Notes: generated by a model not told the origin, from the sequence alone. Counted from the first letter of the stretch, positions 1 to 7,080 are shown. The stretch is 7,477 nt of DNA from an uncultured Oscillospiraceae bacterium (GCA_900752285.1 CAADUW010000279.1:1-7477); one strand, 5' to 3'. Translations and numbers: made by a program.

Positions 1-24
1 CAAGTGCACATATTGGATGGGTGC

Positions 25-44
25 CACAGCGCCGCAGCGCTGTG
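25..44 (+). terminator. Stem-loop near the IS end, weak terminator candidate
   Basis: CACAGCGC and GCGCTGTG form a perfect 8-bp stem around the 4-nt loop CGCA. On the plus strand it is followed by AACTTTTCGTT, a short U-tract, so it could end a plus-strand transposase transcript. On the minus strand it is followed by GGCACCC with no U-tract, so it is a poor terminator for the phosphorylase operon. Confidence 0.35.
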
Positions 45-66
45 AACTTTTCGTTAATTATTTCGC

Positions 67-91
67 TGTCTACTTGACGGGGCGCAGTTCA
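67..91. repeat. Candidate IS3-type terminal inverted repeat
   Basis: This 25-bp stretch starts with TG and ends with CA. It carries the CTTGACGGGGCGCAGTTCA block that resembles the tips of IS150-group elements in Firmicutes. Its partner repeat would lie to the left of the window, so the pair cannot be confirmed here. Confidence 0.42.
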
Positions 92-150
92 TTTCGGGAT
101 GGTCGATGTGGTTTTTTTCATGGGCGTATTTTGCAACAGGCCCAATCTTT

Positions 151-2571
151 TCAGATAGTTACTTCTACATGGCACACGGTTCCCTCGGGAGCCAATGGAA
201 GAATATCGCCTGTTACGGGGCGACCGTCTGCCGTCATGGACGGGCTTCCCGTTCGGCGCACGTGGATGTGATAATCCGCGCCCCGGAAGCGGCGGTCGAC
301 TGTCATTTCCGAAATGGATTCCGGCAGACCGGGCTTGACGCATAGACCTGTCAGCTCCGGGCGAATGCCCAGAATGTACTGGCTCACATTGACAAAGGTC
401 CACGCCGCCGTACCTGTCAGCCAGCTGTTTTTCGCCTCGCCCTCATTATGGGAGCTTCTCGCCGCCACAGTCTGGGCATAGCAGTAGGGCTCGCTGCGGC
501 GGATATCGGACTGCGTCTCCTGGTAGGCCGGGCAGGTTCTGCGGTACACATCGAAGGCCCGTTCCGGATTCCCATCCAGCGTATTCGCAATGCTGACCCA
601 GGGGTTATTGTGGCAGAACACGGAACCGTTCTCCTTGTATCCGGGAGGATAGCTGGAAATTTCACCCAGCTCCGGGTGGTAGACGGTGTAGCAGGGCGTC
701 AGCAGCTCCACGCCCCAGGTACCGGTCAGGCGCTTCTCCACACTGTCCAGCGCCTTTCGCGCCATGCCGTTTTTCAGCCCCACGCCTGCCATGACGCAGA
801 AGCCCTGGGGCTCAATGTAGATCTGTCCTTCCTCGCACTCCCGGCTGCCCACCTTGTGGCCAAAGGCATCGTAGGCACGGAGGAACCAGTCTCCGTCCCA
901 GCCCGATTCTTCTATGGCTTTCGTCATGTCCGCCGCTGCCTGCTCCATGGCTTCCGCTTCCTCCGGAAGGTTCAGCAAGCGGCAGATCTCCCCGTAGGCA
1001 CCGGCATACTTTACGAACATGCCCGCAATGAACACGCTTTCCGCCACCGGCCCTTCGCTGGGTCCCGTGGTCTGGAAGCTTTCGCCGGGTTCCAGTGAGA
1101 AGCAGTTCAGGTTCAGGCAGTCGTTCCAGTCCGCCCGCCCGATGAGGGGCAGTCCGTGGGGGCCCCGGTTACGGAGGGTGAAGCCCACACTCCGGCGCAG
1201 ATGCTCCATAAGCGGCGCCTCGCTGCCGGGCACATTGTCAAAGGGCACCGGTTCGTGGAGAATGCTCACGTCCCCGGTTTCCCGCAGATAGGCATGAACA
1301 CAGGCAACCAACCACAGAGGGTCGTCGTTGAAGCCGCCGCCAATGTCGTTGTTGCCCCGTTTGGTCAGAGGCTGGTACTGGTGGTAGGTACTGCCGTCCG
1401 GGAACTGCACGGCGGCAATATCCAGAATCCGCTCCCTTGCCCGCTCCGGAATCATGTGAACAAAGCCCAGAAGATCCTGACAGGAATCCCGGAACCCCAT
1501 GCCCCGGCCCGTGCCGCTTTCAAAGTAGCTGGCGGAACGGCTCATGTTGAAGGTGACCATGCACTGGTACTGGTTCCAGATATTCACCATCCGGTCCAGC
1601 TTTTCTTCCCCCGTTGTCACGTGGAAGCCGCTCAGCAGATGATCCCAGTAGGCAGCCAGTTTCTCCAGCGCCTGCTCCACCTGCTCTTCCCGCCGGAATT
1701 TTTCCAGACAGGCATGGGCACCGTCCTTCCGGATCACGCCGGGGGCCAGAAATTTCCGATCCCGGGGATTTTCACTGTAGCCCAGTACGTAGATGAGGGT
1801 TTCCGTCTCGCCGGGGTTCAGCGCCACCTCGTTTGTCAGCGCCGCGACGGGCGACCACTCGTGGGCAAGCTTTCCCGCTCTGGGGGCATCCATAACGCCC
1901 TCCGGTCTGCGCCAGGAACCCATCTGCCCCAGGAAATGATCCCGATCCGTATCAATGCAGACGGTGGGGCGGTTCACACCGTAGTAGGCATAGTGATTCC
2001 GGCGCTCCCGATACTCGGTTTTGTGGAACACCGTACTGCCCTCTACCTCCACCTCCGCAATATTCAGGTTTCGCTGGAAGTTGGTGGAGTCATCCACCGC
2101 ATTCCACAGGCACCACTCCACAGCGCCCGTCACCGTCAGGGTCACGGGCTTTGGGGTATGGTTCGTCAGTTCCAGACGGTGAACCTCGCAGCTTTCGCCC
2201 AGCGGCACAAACAGGGTCTGTCTGGCGGAAATCCCGTCCTTTTCGCTTTCAAAGACGGTGTAGCCCAGCCCGTGCCGGCAGGTGTAGCTGTCCAGTTTCG
2301 TATCGCAGGGATGGTAGGCGGGACTCCATGGCTCTCCGCTCCCCCTGCGGATATACAGGAACCGTCCGCCGATGTCGGCAGGTATATTGTTGTACCGGTA
2401 CCGCAGCAGACGCAGAAGCTTTGCGTCCCGGTAAAAGCAGTAGCCGCCGCCGGTATTGCTCACCAGTCCAAAGAAGTCCTCACTGCCCAGATAATTAATC
2501 CAGGGCAGAGGGGTAAAGGGCGTGGTGATCACATATTCTTTCTTCTGATCGTCAAAATGTCCGTACTGCAT
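151..2571 (-). CDS. cbp: GH94 glycoside phosphorylase, probable cellobiose phosphorylase (EC 2.4.1.20)
   Basis: Cytoplasmic enzyme expected to split cellobiose with inorganic phosphate into alpha-glucose 1-phosphate and glucose, with inversion. The 806-residue length fits cellobiose phosphorylases (about 810) and not the longer cellodextrin phosphorylases (about 980). The N-terminus (FDDQKKEYVITTP, residues 6-18) and much of the body closely follow the Clostridium thermocellum enzyme as I recall it. The N-terminal beta-sandwich covers roughly residues 1-290, the (alpha/alpha)6 barrel about 320-735, and a small beta domain ends the protein. Visible site residues are the general acid D484 in GRADWNDCLNLN, R356 and D362 (sugar site), and H654, T719 and G720 (phosphate site). 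There is no signal peptide. The start lies 5 nt after the upstream permease stop. Its ribosome site, AAAGGGG at 2580-2586, is weaker than those of the other genes, so translational coupling is likely. A related beta-glucoside specificity cannot be excluded. Confidence 0.93.
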   Translation of the reverse strand: MQYGHFDDQKKEYVITTPFTPLPWINYLGSEDFFGLVSNTGGGYCFYRDAKLLRLLRYRYNNIPADIGGRFLYIRRGSGEPWSPAYHPCDTKLDSYTCRHGLGYTVFESEKDGISARQTLFVPLGESCEVHRLELTNHTPKPVTLTVTGAVEWCLWNAVDDSTNFQRNLNIAEVEVEGSTVFHKTEYRERRNHYAYYGVNRPTVCIDTDRDHFLGQMGSWRRPEGVMDAPRAGKLAHEWSPVAALTNEVALNPGETETLIYVLGYSENPRDRKFLAPGVIRKDGAHACLEKFRREEQVEQALEKLAAYWDHLLSGFHVTTGEEKLDRMVNIWNQYQCMVTFNMSRSASYFESGTGRGMGFRDSCQDLLGFVHMIPERARERILDIAAVQFPDGSTYHQYQPLTKRGNNDIGGGFNDDPLWLVACVHAYLRETGDVSILHEPVPFDNVPGSEAPLMEHLRRSVGFTLRNRGPHGLPLIGRADWNDCLNLNCFSLEPGESFQTTGPSEGPVAESVFIAGMFVKYAGAYGEICRLLNLPEEAEAMEQAAADMTKAIEESGWDGDWFLRAYDAFGHKVGSRECEEGQIYIEPQGFCVMAGVGLKNGMARKALDSVEKRLTGTWGVELLTPCYTVYHPELGEISSYPPGYKENGSVFCHNNPWVSIANTLDGNPERAFDVYRRTCPAYQETQSDIRRSEPYCYAQTVAARSSHNEGEAKNSWLTGTAAWTFVNVSQYILGIRPELTGLCVKPGLPESISEMTVDRRFRGADYHIHVRRTGSPSMTADGRPVTGDILPLAPEGTVCHVEVTI

Positions 2572-2576
2572 TGCTT

Positions 2577-3446
2577 TTACCCCTTTACGCTTCCGGCGGT
2601 GACGCCCTTGATAATGAACCGGGACAGGAAGATATACACAATCAGCACCGGCAGGATCGCCAGCAGGATGAACATATAGACCTTGCCCATATCGAACTTG
2701 GAATAGTCCGCGGAACGAAGCTGGGCGATCATAATGGGCACCGTCTTCATTTCGTTCCTGTTGAGGATCAATGCCGGAAGGAAGTAGTTGTTCCAGGACT
2801 CCACGAAGGAGAAAATCAGCTGCACTGCCAGCGCGGGCCTGACCATGGGCAGCACGATCCGGTTGAAGGTAAAGAACTCACCGGATCCGTCCACCCGGGC
2901 GGCGTCCACGATCTCCATGGGCAGGACGCTTGCCATATACTGCTTTATGTAGAAGAATACCACCGGTGCTGCAATGCCGGGAAGGATCAGGGGCAGATAG
3001 TTGTCCGTCCACCCCAGCTTGTAACACATCTGGACAAAGCCGGTGGCGCTGACCTGTTTGGGAATGACCATGACCGCGAGGATAAAGGTTGTTGCCGCTT
3101 TTTTCAGCTTGAAGTCATAGGCATGGAGCCCGTAAGCGGTCAGAGCGGAAAAGTAAGTGGTCACGAGGGCGGTGGACGCCGCCACAAGGAAGCTGTTCAC
3201 CATGCCTCTCGGCACATTGATGGAAACGTCCGTCCATGCGTTTTTCAGATTGATCAGGAAGTTCCCCTGAGGCAGGAGCCGGAAGCCACCCTGCAGGTCC
3301 GCATTGGAACGGGTGGCATTGATGATCAGCATGTAAAAGGAAAACAGGCACAGAACGGACAGAAACATCAGGATGATGTAAACCACGACCCGGCTGAGGG
3401 TCAGCATTGCCTTTGCCTTACGGCTGTCGGAAGAATTGGTTCTCAT
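2577..3446 (-). CDS. CUT1 sugar ABC transporter permease, MalG-like
   Basis: Inner-membrane subunit of a carbohydrate ABC importer, the MalG-type partner of the upstream permease. The 289 residues show about six hydrophobic segments (near 20-42, 82-105, 117-135, 150-170, 205-226 and 255-276). The cytoplasmic EAA loop runs from residue 178 (EIVDAARVDGSGEFFTFNRI), where the transporter ATPase docks. The C-terminus, FIIKGVTAGSVKG, is characteristic of MalG-type CUT1 permeases. The start is supported by AGGAGGGG at 3453-3460, 6 nt before the ATG. That ribosome site abuts the stop of the upstream permease across a 13-nt gap, so the two are almost certainly co-translated. The substrate is inferred from the adjacent phosphorylase: cellobiose or a similar beta-glucoside. 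Confidence 0.95.
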   Translation of the reverse strand: MRTNSSDSRKAKAMLTLSRVVVYIILMFLSVLCLFSFYMLIINATRSNADLQGGFRLLPQGNFLINLKNAWTDVSINVPRGMVNSFLVAASTALVTTYFSALTAYGLHAYDFKLKKAATTFILAVMVIPKQVSATGFVQMCYKLGWTDNYLPLILPGIAAPVVFFYIKQYMASVLPMEIVDAARVDGSGEFFTFNRIVLPMVRPALAVQLIFSFVESWNNYFLPALILNRNEMKTVPIMIAQLRSADYSKFDMGKVYMFILLAILPVLIVYIFLSRFIIKGVTAGSVKG

Positions 3447-3459
3447 ATTGCGCCCCTCC

Positions 3460-4407
3460 TCAGTTGTCGTCCTTGGTCAGGCTGCGGAACACCACAAGGC
3501 TCAGAAGCCCGGTAATGATGAACATGACCACGGATACCGCGCCTGCCATACCGTAATTCTTGCTGGTTTTCAGGAAGTTGTTCAGGTACATTACCAGTGT
3601 GGTGGAGGTCCGATTGGGGGTGCCTGCGCCGTTAGTCAGAACCTGAGGCACATCGAACATCTGCAGGCCGCCGATCAGCGCCGTAATAACGGTATAAACC
3701 AGAATCGGCATCAGCAGAGGCAGTGTCACCTTGAAGAACACCTGCAGGGAGTTGGCGCCGTCAATATTGGCGGCCTCAAACAGGTTCTGGTCAATGCCCA
3801 TGATTCCTGCCATCAGCAGAATGGTGGTATTGCCGAACCACATGAGGAAATTCATGGTGGCAACCAGCCCCCGGACGGTCACCTGCTTATCAAAGAAGGG
3901 AATCGCCTTGTCTGCCCAGCCGAAGGCTACGATCAGCTGATTCACCGGCCCCACGTTGGAGAACAGGGTGAAGAAGAGCATGGAAAAGGCGGAGGCCATA
4001 ATGAGGTTCGGCATGTAGATCACGGTCTTGAAAAACTGCTGGCCCCGGATCTTCAGCCGGTAGCTGGTGAAGAACACGCTCAGCAGCAGCGCTATGCCCA
4101 CCTGGGGCACCGCGCCCTCGATCCACATGATGAGGGTATTGCCGGCGAATTTCAGAATGCTGATGGTGCCGTTCTTGTCCGGTGTGAACAGTCTGACGTA
4201 GTTTTTGAAGCCCACGAAATTCGGCCCCACCTGGGTCAGACCGTCCCGGTAGTTTTCAAAGAAACTGTTGTAGATGGTCAGGAGCTGAGGATACAGAGAA
4301 AAAATGGCATAGGCAACGAAGAAGGGCAGAATGAACAGATACCCCCACTTGGCATAGCTGATGCGGTTTTTCCGCTGCACCCGGGATCTCTTTGCCGCTG
4401 CTTGCAT
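3460..4407 (-). CDS. CUT1 sugar ABC transporter permease, MalF-like
   Basis: Inner-membrane subunit of the same importer, of the short MalF type without the large periplasmic P2 domain of E. coli MalF. It has 315 residues with a basic cytoplasmic N-terminus (KRSRVQRKNR) and hydrophobic segments near 22-42, 92-114, 128-150, 185-203, 230-250 and 288-308. The EAA loop starts at residue 211 (EAANIDGANSLQVFFKVTLP). The conserved FDVPQVLTNGAGTP stretch at 251-264 is usual for sugar permeases of this class. The ATG is preceded by AAAAGGAGGA with 7 nt spacing. A 164-nt gap rich in stem-loops separates it from the binding-protein gene, which suggests the permeases are expressed at a lower level than the binding protein. 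Confidence 0.95.
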   Translation of the reverse strand: MQAAAKRSRVQRKNRISYAKWGYLFILPFFVAYAIFSLYPQLLTIYNSFFENYRDGLTQVGPNFVGFKNYVRLFTPDKNGTISILKFAGNTLIMWIEGAVPQVGIALLLSVFFTSYRLKIRGQQFFKTVIYMPNLIMASAFSMLFFTLFSNVGPVNQLIVAFGWADKAIPFFDKQVTVRGLVATMNFLMWFGNTTILLMAGIMGIDQNLFEAANIDGANSLQVFFKVTLPLLMPILVYTVITALIGGLQMFDVPQVLTNGAGTPNRTSTTLVMYLNNFLKTSKNYGMAGAVSVVMFIITGLLSLVVFRSLTKDDN

Positions 4408-4468
4408 GGAAATGTCCTCCTTTTATCGGATCGGGATTTTCGGCATTCCGCGTGGCGGGCCTGTGCCT

Positions 4469-4490
4469 CCATCCGGAACGCCGGAAATGG
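4469..4490 (-). other. Stem-loop in the leader of the MalF-like permease
   Basis: CCAT-CCGG, loop AACG, CCGG-(AA)-ATGG on the plus strand forms an 8-bp stem with a 2-nt bulge. It lies about 60 nt upstream of the permease start and is the third stem-loop in the same gap. It may protect or separate the transcript segments, but no function is shown by the sequence itself. Confidence 0.4.
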
Positions 4491-4494
4491 TCTT

Positions 4495-4507
4495 GCCCTT
4501 TGAGGGC
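4495..4507 (-). other. Small stem-loop in the binding protein-permease gap
   Basis: GCCCT-TTG-AGGGC on the plus strand gives a 5-bp GC-rich stem with a 3-nt loop directly after the strong hairpin in the direction of transcription. Its GGGCA strand could alternatively pair with TGCCC in the neighbouring large hairpin, so the two structures might compete. Confidence 0.35.
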
Positions 4508-4509
4508 GC

Positions 4510-4549
4510 AAACAACTTCGGGCAGGGCATGTGCCCTGCCCGAAGGTTT
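4510..4549 (-). terminator. Strong intergenic hairpin, leaky terminator or mRNA stabiliser
   Basis: Arms 4516-4528 and 4533-4545 are perfectly complementary over 13 bp (CTTCGGGCAGGGC with GCCCTGCCCGAAG) around a 4-nt loop. AAAC and GTTT outside a 2-nt bulge extend the stem. In the minus-strand transcript the hairpin is followed by UUGUUUG, a broken U-tract, so termination would be partial. It lies 23 nt after the binding-protein stop codon and before the permeases. In maltose-type operons such structures raise binding-protein mRNA relative to the permease mRNA. The hairpin is seen directly, while the effect on expression is inferred. Confidence 0.72.
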
Positions 4550-4571
4550 CGGATTCTACAGGATAAACGCG

Positions 4572-5924
4572 TCAGGGAGTCACAATGTTCTCGTAGGTCT
4601 CCTTCACGAGGGAGTAGAAGTTTGCCAGAGCCTCATCCTCGGTCACGTTGCCGTCGCAGTACTCACGCCATGCCTGCTGCAGCTTCTCGTTGATAACCTG
4701 ATCGTAATGGGTGTGGTTCTCGAAAACGATGTTTTTCGCCAGCTCGCAGTACAGCGCGGTGTCGTTCTGCCCGCCCAGGAATGCGTTGCCGAAGCTGGGG
4801 TCGCTGCCAACCTTCTCATTGACGGCCTGATTGTTAGAAAACTGCATGTCGTCCTTCACCAGCTTGGTAACGGTATCTTCGTCATTGATGAACTGGTTCA
4901 TGATATCCCGCAGCATGGTGGGGTTATCGGAGCCGGTAGCCGCCAGCAGCCAGGTGCCGCCCCAGAAGTGAGCCTGAGGACCTTCGCAGATCGCCCAGTC
5001 ACCGTAGCAGCCCTTATCCTTGTCCTGTGCGTTACCCATGGAGAAATTGTAGTACCAGGCAGGTCCAAAGTAGCACATGGCCTTGCCGTCGGCAAACATC
5101 TGCGCGGTGCACTCATCGGACCAGATGTCGCAGGTTTGGGTGTAGCCCTTATCGGAGTAATCCTTTGCCTGGGCCATCCAGGTCTTGATTGCCTCGGGAA
5201 TCTGCAGGTTGTAGTCCGCGTCAATCCAGGGCTCGGAAGCGTTGTTGGAGAACACGCGGAAGGTGGCAGATTCGGAAGCGGTCATCAGGTAGCCCTTTGC
5301 CTTTGCCTCGGCGGCAACGGCGTCGAACTTCTCCCAGCTGTCCAGCTTTGCCTGAACCTCAGCGGGATCATCGGTGCCCAGAACGTCCTTCGCGATGGAG
5401 CGGCGGTAAATCAGAGCCGCAGGGCAGCACTGGAAGGAAACGCCCTTCACAACGCCGTTGTCATCGGAAGCGCACTGCACGGTATACGGATAGGTATTGG
5501 AGAAATCGGTCACGCCCAGAGCGGTCACGTCCTGAGTTGCGTCGGACCGGGTGTACTTGGTGATGCAGTCCGCCTCGGCAAGGAACATGTCGATCTTGTC
5601 GTCGTCGGCTGCGTTGGCCTGATTCATCAGAGCCTCATCCAGCTTTGCCTGATAGGCGCCGCCGTCACTGGGGGTGATGATCCAGTTTACGGTTACGCCT
5701 TCGGGAACGGTGTAGTACTTCTCAAACAGGTCCTTGAACTCGGTGTTCCATGCGTAAACGTTGAAAACCTTGCCTTCGGAAGGGGCGGCTTTGGTATTGT
5801 CCGCTTGTGCTTCGGTGGTTTTCTCAGTAGCGGGGGTCGTTGCGGGGGTGGGGTCGCTGGCAGCACAGGCACACAGACCCAGCACCATCACAGCAGCCAG
5901 AAGCAGAGCCATAAGCTTTTTCAT
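4572..5924 (-). CDS. CUT1 sugar ABC transporter substrate-binding lipoprotein
   Basis: Extracytoplasmic solute-binding protein (family 1 type) that captures sugar and delivers it to the two permeases encoded next. The 450 residues open with a lipoprotein signal peptide (MKKLMALLLAAVMVLGL). C20, in LCAC, is the likely lipidated cysteine, with C18 as the alternative. A Thr/Ala/Pro/Glu-rich flexible tether spans about residues 21-50, and the folded domain begins near KVFNVYAWN. Aromatic clusters GPAWYYNF (287-294) and HFWGGTWLLA (319-328) are the kind that stack on sugar rings. The mature part has 11 further cysteines, many for a surface lipoprotein and perhaps tolerated in an anaerobe. GGAGGA at 5933-5938, 8 nt before ATG, supports the start. 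The ligand is inferred from the operon as cellobiose or short cellodextrins. Confidence 0.93.
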   Translation of the reverse strand: MKKLMALLLAAVMVLGLCACAASDPTPATTPATEKTTEAQADNTKAAPSEGKVFNVYAWNTEFKDLFEKYYTVPEGVTVNWIITPSDGGAYQAKLDEALMNQANAADDDKIDMFLAEADCITKYTRSDATQDVTALGVTDFSNTYPYTVQCASDDNGVVKGVSFQCCPAALIYRRSIAKDVLGTDDPAEVQAKLDSWEKFDAVAAEAKAKGYLMTASESATFRVFSNNASEPWIDADYNLQIPEAIKTWMAQAKDYSDKGYTQTCDIWSDECTAQMFADGKAMCYFGPAWYYNFSMGNAQDKDKGCYGDWAICEGPQAHFWGGTWLLAATGSDNPTMLRDIMNQFINDEDTVTKLVKDDMQFSNNQAVNEKVGSDPSFGNAFLGGQNDTALYCELAKNIVFENHTHYDQVINEKLQQAWREYCDGNVTEDEALANFYSLVKETYENIVTP

Positions 5925-5955
5925 TTTGCGATTCCTCCATTTTATGATTTTTGAA

Positions 5956-5983
5956 TTTATAAACCACGCTTTTAAAGCGTCAG
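5956..5983 (-). promoter_or_regulatory. Candidate internal promoter before the binding-protein gene
   Basis: On the minus strand CTGACG (5978-5983, four of six matches to TTGACA) and TATAAA (5956-5961, five of six matches to TATAAT) are separated by 16 nt. Initiation near 5949 would give a leader of about 25 nt carrying the GGAGGA ribosome site. It would let the transporter and phosphorylase genes be transcribed apart from the repressor. The match is moderate and AT-rich gaps produce such hits by chance. Confidence 0.35.
5966..5980. promoter_or_regulatory. Perfect 15-bp palindrome in the repressor-binding protein gap
   Basis: ACGCTTT-T-AAAGCGT is a perfect 7-bp inverted repeat around a single base, lying in the spacer of the candidate internal promoter. 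As RNA it can fold into a stem with a 3-nt loop, with AAAC and GUUU further out able to pair across a small internal loop. It lacks the central CG of the two LacI-type operators upstream, so it is not simply a third copy of them. It could be an operator for another regulator, an mRNA processing hairpin, or a weak attenuator. Confidence 0.5.
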
Positions 5984-5993
5984 TTTCACAGGA

Positions 5994-7001
5994 TCAGATG
6001 TGCTTCGCGGTCTCTCCCGGAATCAGGTGCCCTGGGATCAGAACCTGCCGGGGCAGGTAGGTTTTGGGGAACTCCATGGCCTCCACCAGCATCTGCGCGG
6101 CAGTATTTCCCATGGCCTCGCAGTCCTGCTTCAGCGTTGTGAGCCGGGGCCTGAGCATCTGGCACAGCCAGATACCGTCATAGCCCGCAATGCTGATGTC
6201 CTCCGGAATCCGGAGCCCCTGTGATTCGATTTCCGTCTGCCCCCCCAGAAGCGCCATATCGTCCGGATACAGGATACAGGTGGGCGGCTCCTTCAACGCC
6301 AGCAGCTCCCGGGTCGCAAGCCCCGACTGCTTCGGCTGGTGGTAAGCGGCACTCCGGACGTAAGCATCCGGAATCGTGAGTCCCAGTTCCCGGCAGGTTT
6401 TATGAAAGCTTGCCAGCCGGGTGCGGGTAACGGCGTTATCGTCGCCGCAGATGAAGGCGATGCGCCGGTGTCCCAGATCGTACATGTACTGCACCAGGTC
6501 CCGGACGCCCCGGACATTGTCAGAAAGCACCGCGCCTACATTATCAAATACATAGTCCACGGTCACCAGCGGGATCCCGCTGCGAACCAGTTCCCCAACG
6601 GAAGGATCCTCGAACTCCACGTTTGCAATGACTACGCCGTCAAAATCCCGGTACTGGCAGTGCTCCAGATAACTCCTCCGGGTAGGGCCCACGTTCTGGC
6701 TGACAAAGGTCACGTCGTAACCCCGTTCCTCCAGTCCGTTTTTCACCGCGTTCAGAACCTGAGAGAAGAACTCATGGGTCAAACCCCGGTGGGCGTTATC
6801 CTCAAACAGGACCCCCACATTATAGGTTTTCCGGGTCCGCAGCGCCCGGGCGGCGGCGTTGGGGTGATAGCCCAGCTCCTGTGCGGTCTGCCGGATCCGT
6901 TCGGCGGTTTCCGTACCGATGTCCGGTGCGTGATTCAGAGCCTTGCTGACGGAGGCCACCGAAACGCCGCAGGCGGCGGCAATATCCTTCAGTGTTGCCA
7001 T
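5994..7001 (-). CDS. LacI-family transcriptional repressor of the operon
   Basis: DNA-binding regulator, probably a repressor released by a sugar ligand. The 335 residues are the usual LacI-family length. The N-terminal helix-turn-helix is LKDIAAACGVSVASVSKALN (4-23), with recognition-helix contacts expected from V15, A16 and K20. The hinge helix is PNAAARAL (47-54), and L54 matches the leucine that inserts at the central CG step of operators in PurR and LacI. A periplasmic-binding-protein-like sensor domain runs from about residue 60 (YNVGVLFEDN) to the end, with RRIAFICGD (179-187) and PEDISIAGYD (266-275) as family landmarks. The start is set by AGGAGGG at 7008-7014, 6 nt before ATG. As first gene of the operon, with an operator over its own promoter, it is probably autoregulated. 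The effector is inferred to be cellobiose or a breakdown product. Confidence 0.94.
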   Translation of the reverse strand: MATLKDIAAACGVSVASVSKALNHAPDIGTETAERIRQTAQELGYHPNAAARALRTRKTYNVGVLFEDNAHRGLTHEFFSQVLNAVKNGLEERGYDVTFVSQNVGPTRRSYLEHCQYRDFDGVVIANVEFEDPSVGELVRSGIPLVTVDYVFDNVGAVLSDNVRGVRDLVQYMYDLGHRRIAFICGDDNAVTRTRLASFHKTCRELGLTIPDAYVRSAAYHQPKQSGLATRELLALKEPPTCILYPDDMALLGGQTEIESQGLRIPEDISIAGYDGIWLCQMLRPRLTTLKQDCEAMGNTAAQMLVEAMEFPKTYLPRQVLIPGHLIPGETAKHI

Positions 7002-7027
7002 TGCCGTCCCTCCTGTTTTCTCGATTT

Positions 7028-7046
7028 ACTTAATCGTTTTCGTTAC
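7028..7046. promoter_or_regulatory. LacI-type operator O1 at the operon start site
   Basis: The site ACTTAATCGTTTTCGTTAC contains AATCGTTT, matching the AAnCGnTT core of LacI-family operators, centred at 7035/7036. It lies just downstream of the -10 box and covers the predicted transcription start, an ideal position for repression. It matches the upstream site at 7191-7209 in 16 of 19 positions. The central CG fits the L54 hinge residue of the repressor encoded next to it. Confidence 0.72.
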
Positions 7047-7052
7047 ACTTGT

Positions 7053-7080
7053 ATTATACAAAACTATTTATTTTTGTCAA
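7053..7080 (-). promoter_or_regulatory. Main sigma-70/SigA-type promoter of the operon
   Basis: On the minus strand a perfect TTGACA (7075-7080) and a perfect TATAAT (7053-7058) are separated by 16 bp of AT-rich DNA. Transcription is expected to begin near 7046, leaving a leader of about 45 nt before the repressor ATG. So strong a promoter driving a repressor-first operon implies that it is held down by operator O1. Confidence 0.88.

Larger units (their letters stand above)
1..91. mobile_element. Probable right end of an IS3-family insertion sequence (partial)
   Basis: Bases 67-91 look like an IS3-family (IS150-group-like) terminal inverted repeat. Read on the minus strand it begins TGAACTGCGCCCCGTC and continues AAGTAGACA, with the TG/CA ends usual for this family. 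The outer tip would be base 91, with the element extending leftwards out of the window. Reading base 3 onward on the plus strand gives a short tail ending at a stop at 75-77, which could be the degraded C-terminus of the OrfB transposase, but that match is weak. The left end, the transposase body and the target duplication are outside the window. The assignment rests on remembered resemblance of the repeat, not on a search. Confidence 0.42.

Noticed and set aside
89..121. Short minus-strand frame MKKTTSTIPK after the phosphorylase
   Set aside because: It is ten codons long, lacks a ribosome site and overlaps the proposed IS boundary.
1156..2679. Long plus-strand open frame (507 codons) opposite the phosphorylase gene
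   Set aside because: It is antisense to a GH94 gene with intact catalytic motifs. The plus-strand translation is low in complexity and unlike any family I know.
3436..4503. Plus-strand open frame (355 codons) opposite the MalF-like permease
   Set aside because: It is rich in His, Gln and Gly as expected of a complement of membrane-protein codons, and the minus frame has a clear EAA loop and membrane segments.
4392..5954. Long plus-strand open frame (520 codons) opposite the binding-protein gene
   Set aside because: It is the antisense shadow of a clear lipoprotein gene. It has no recognisable domain, and the minus-strand frame has a signal peptide, ribosome site and family features.
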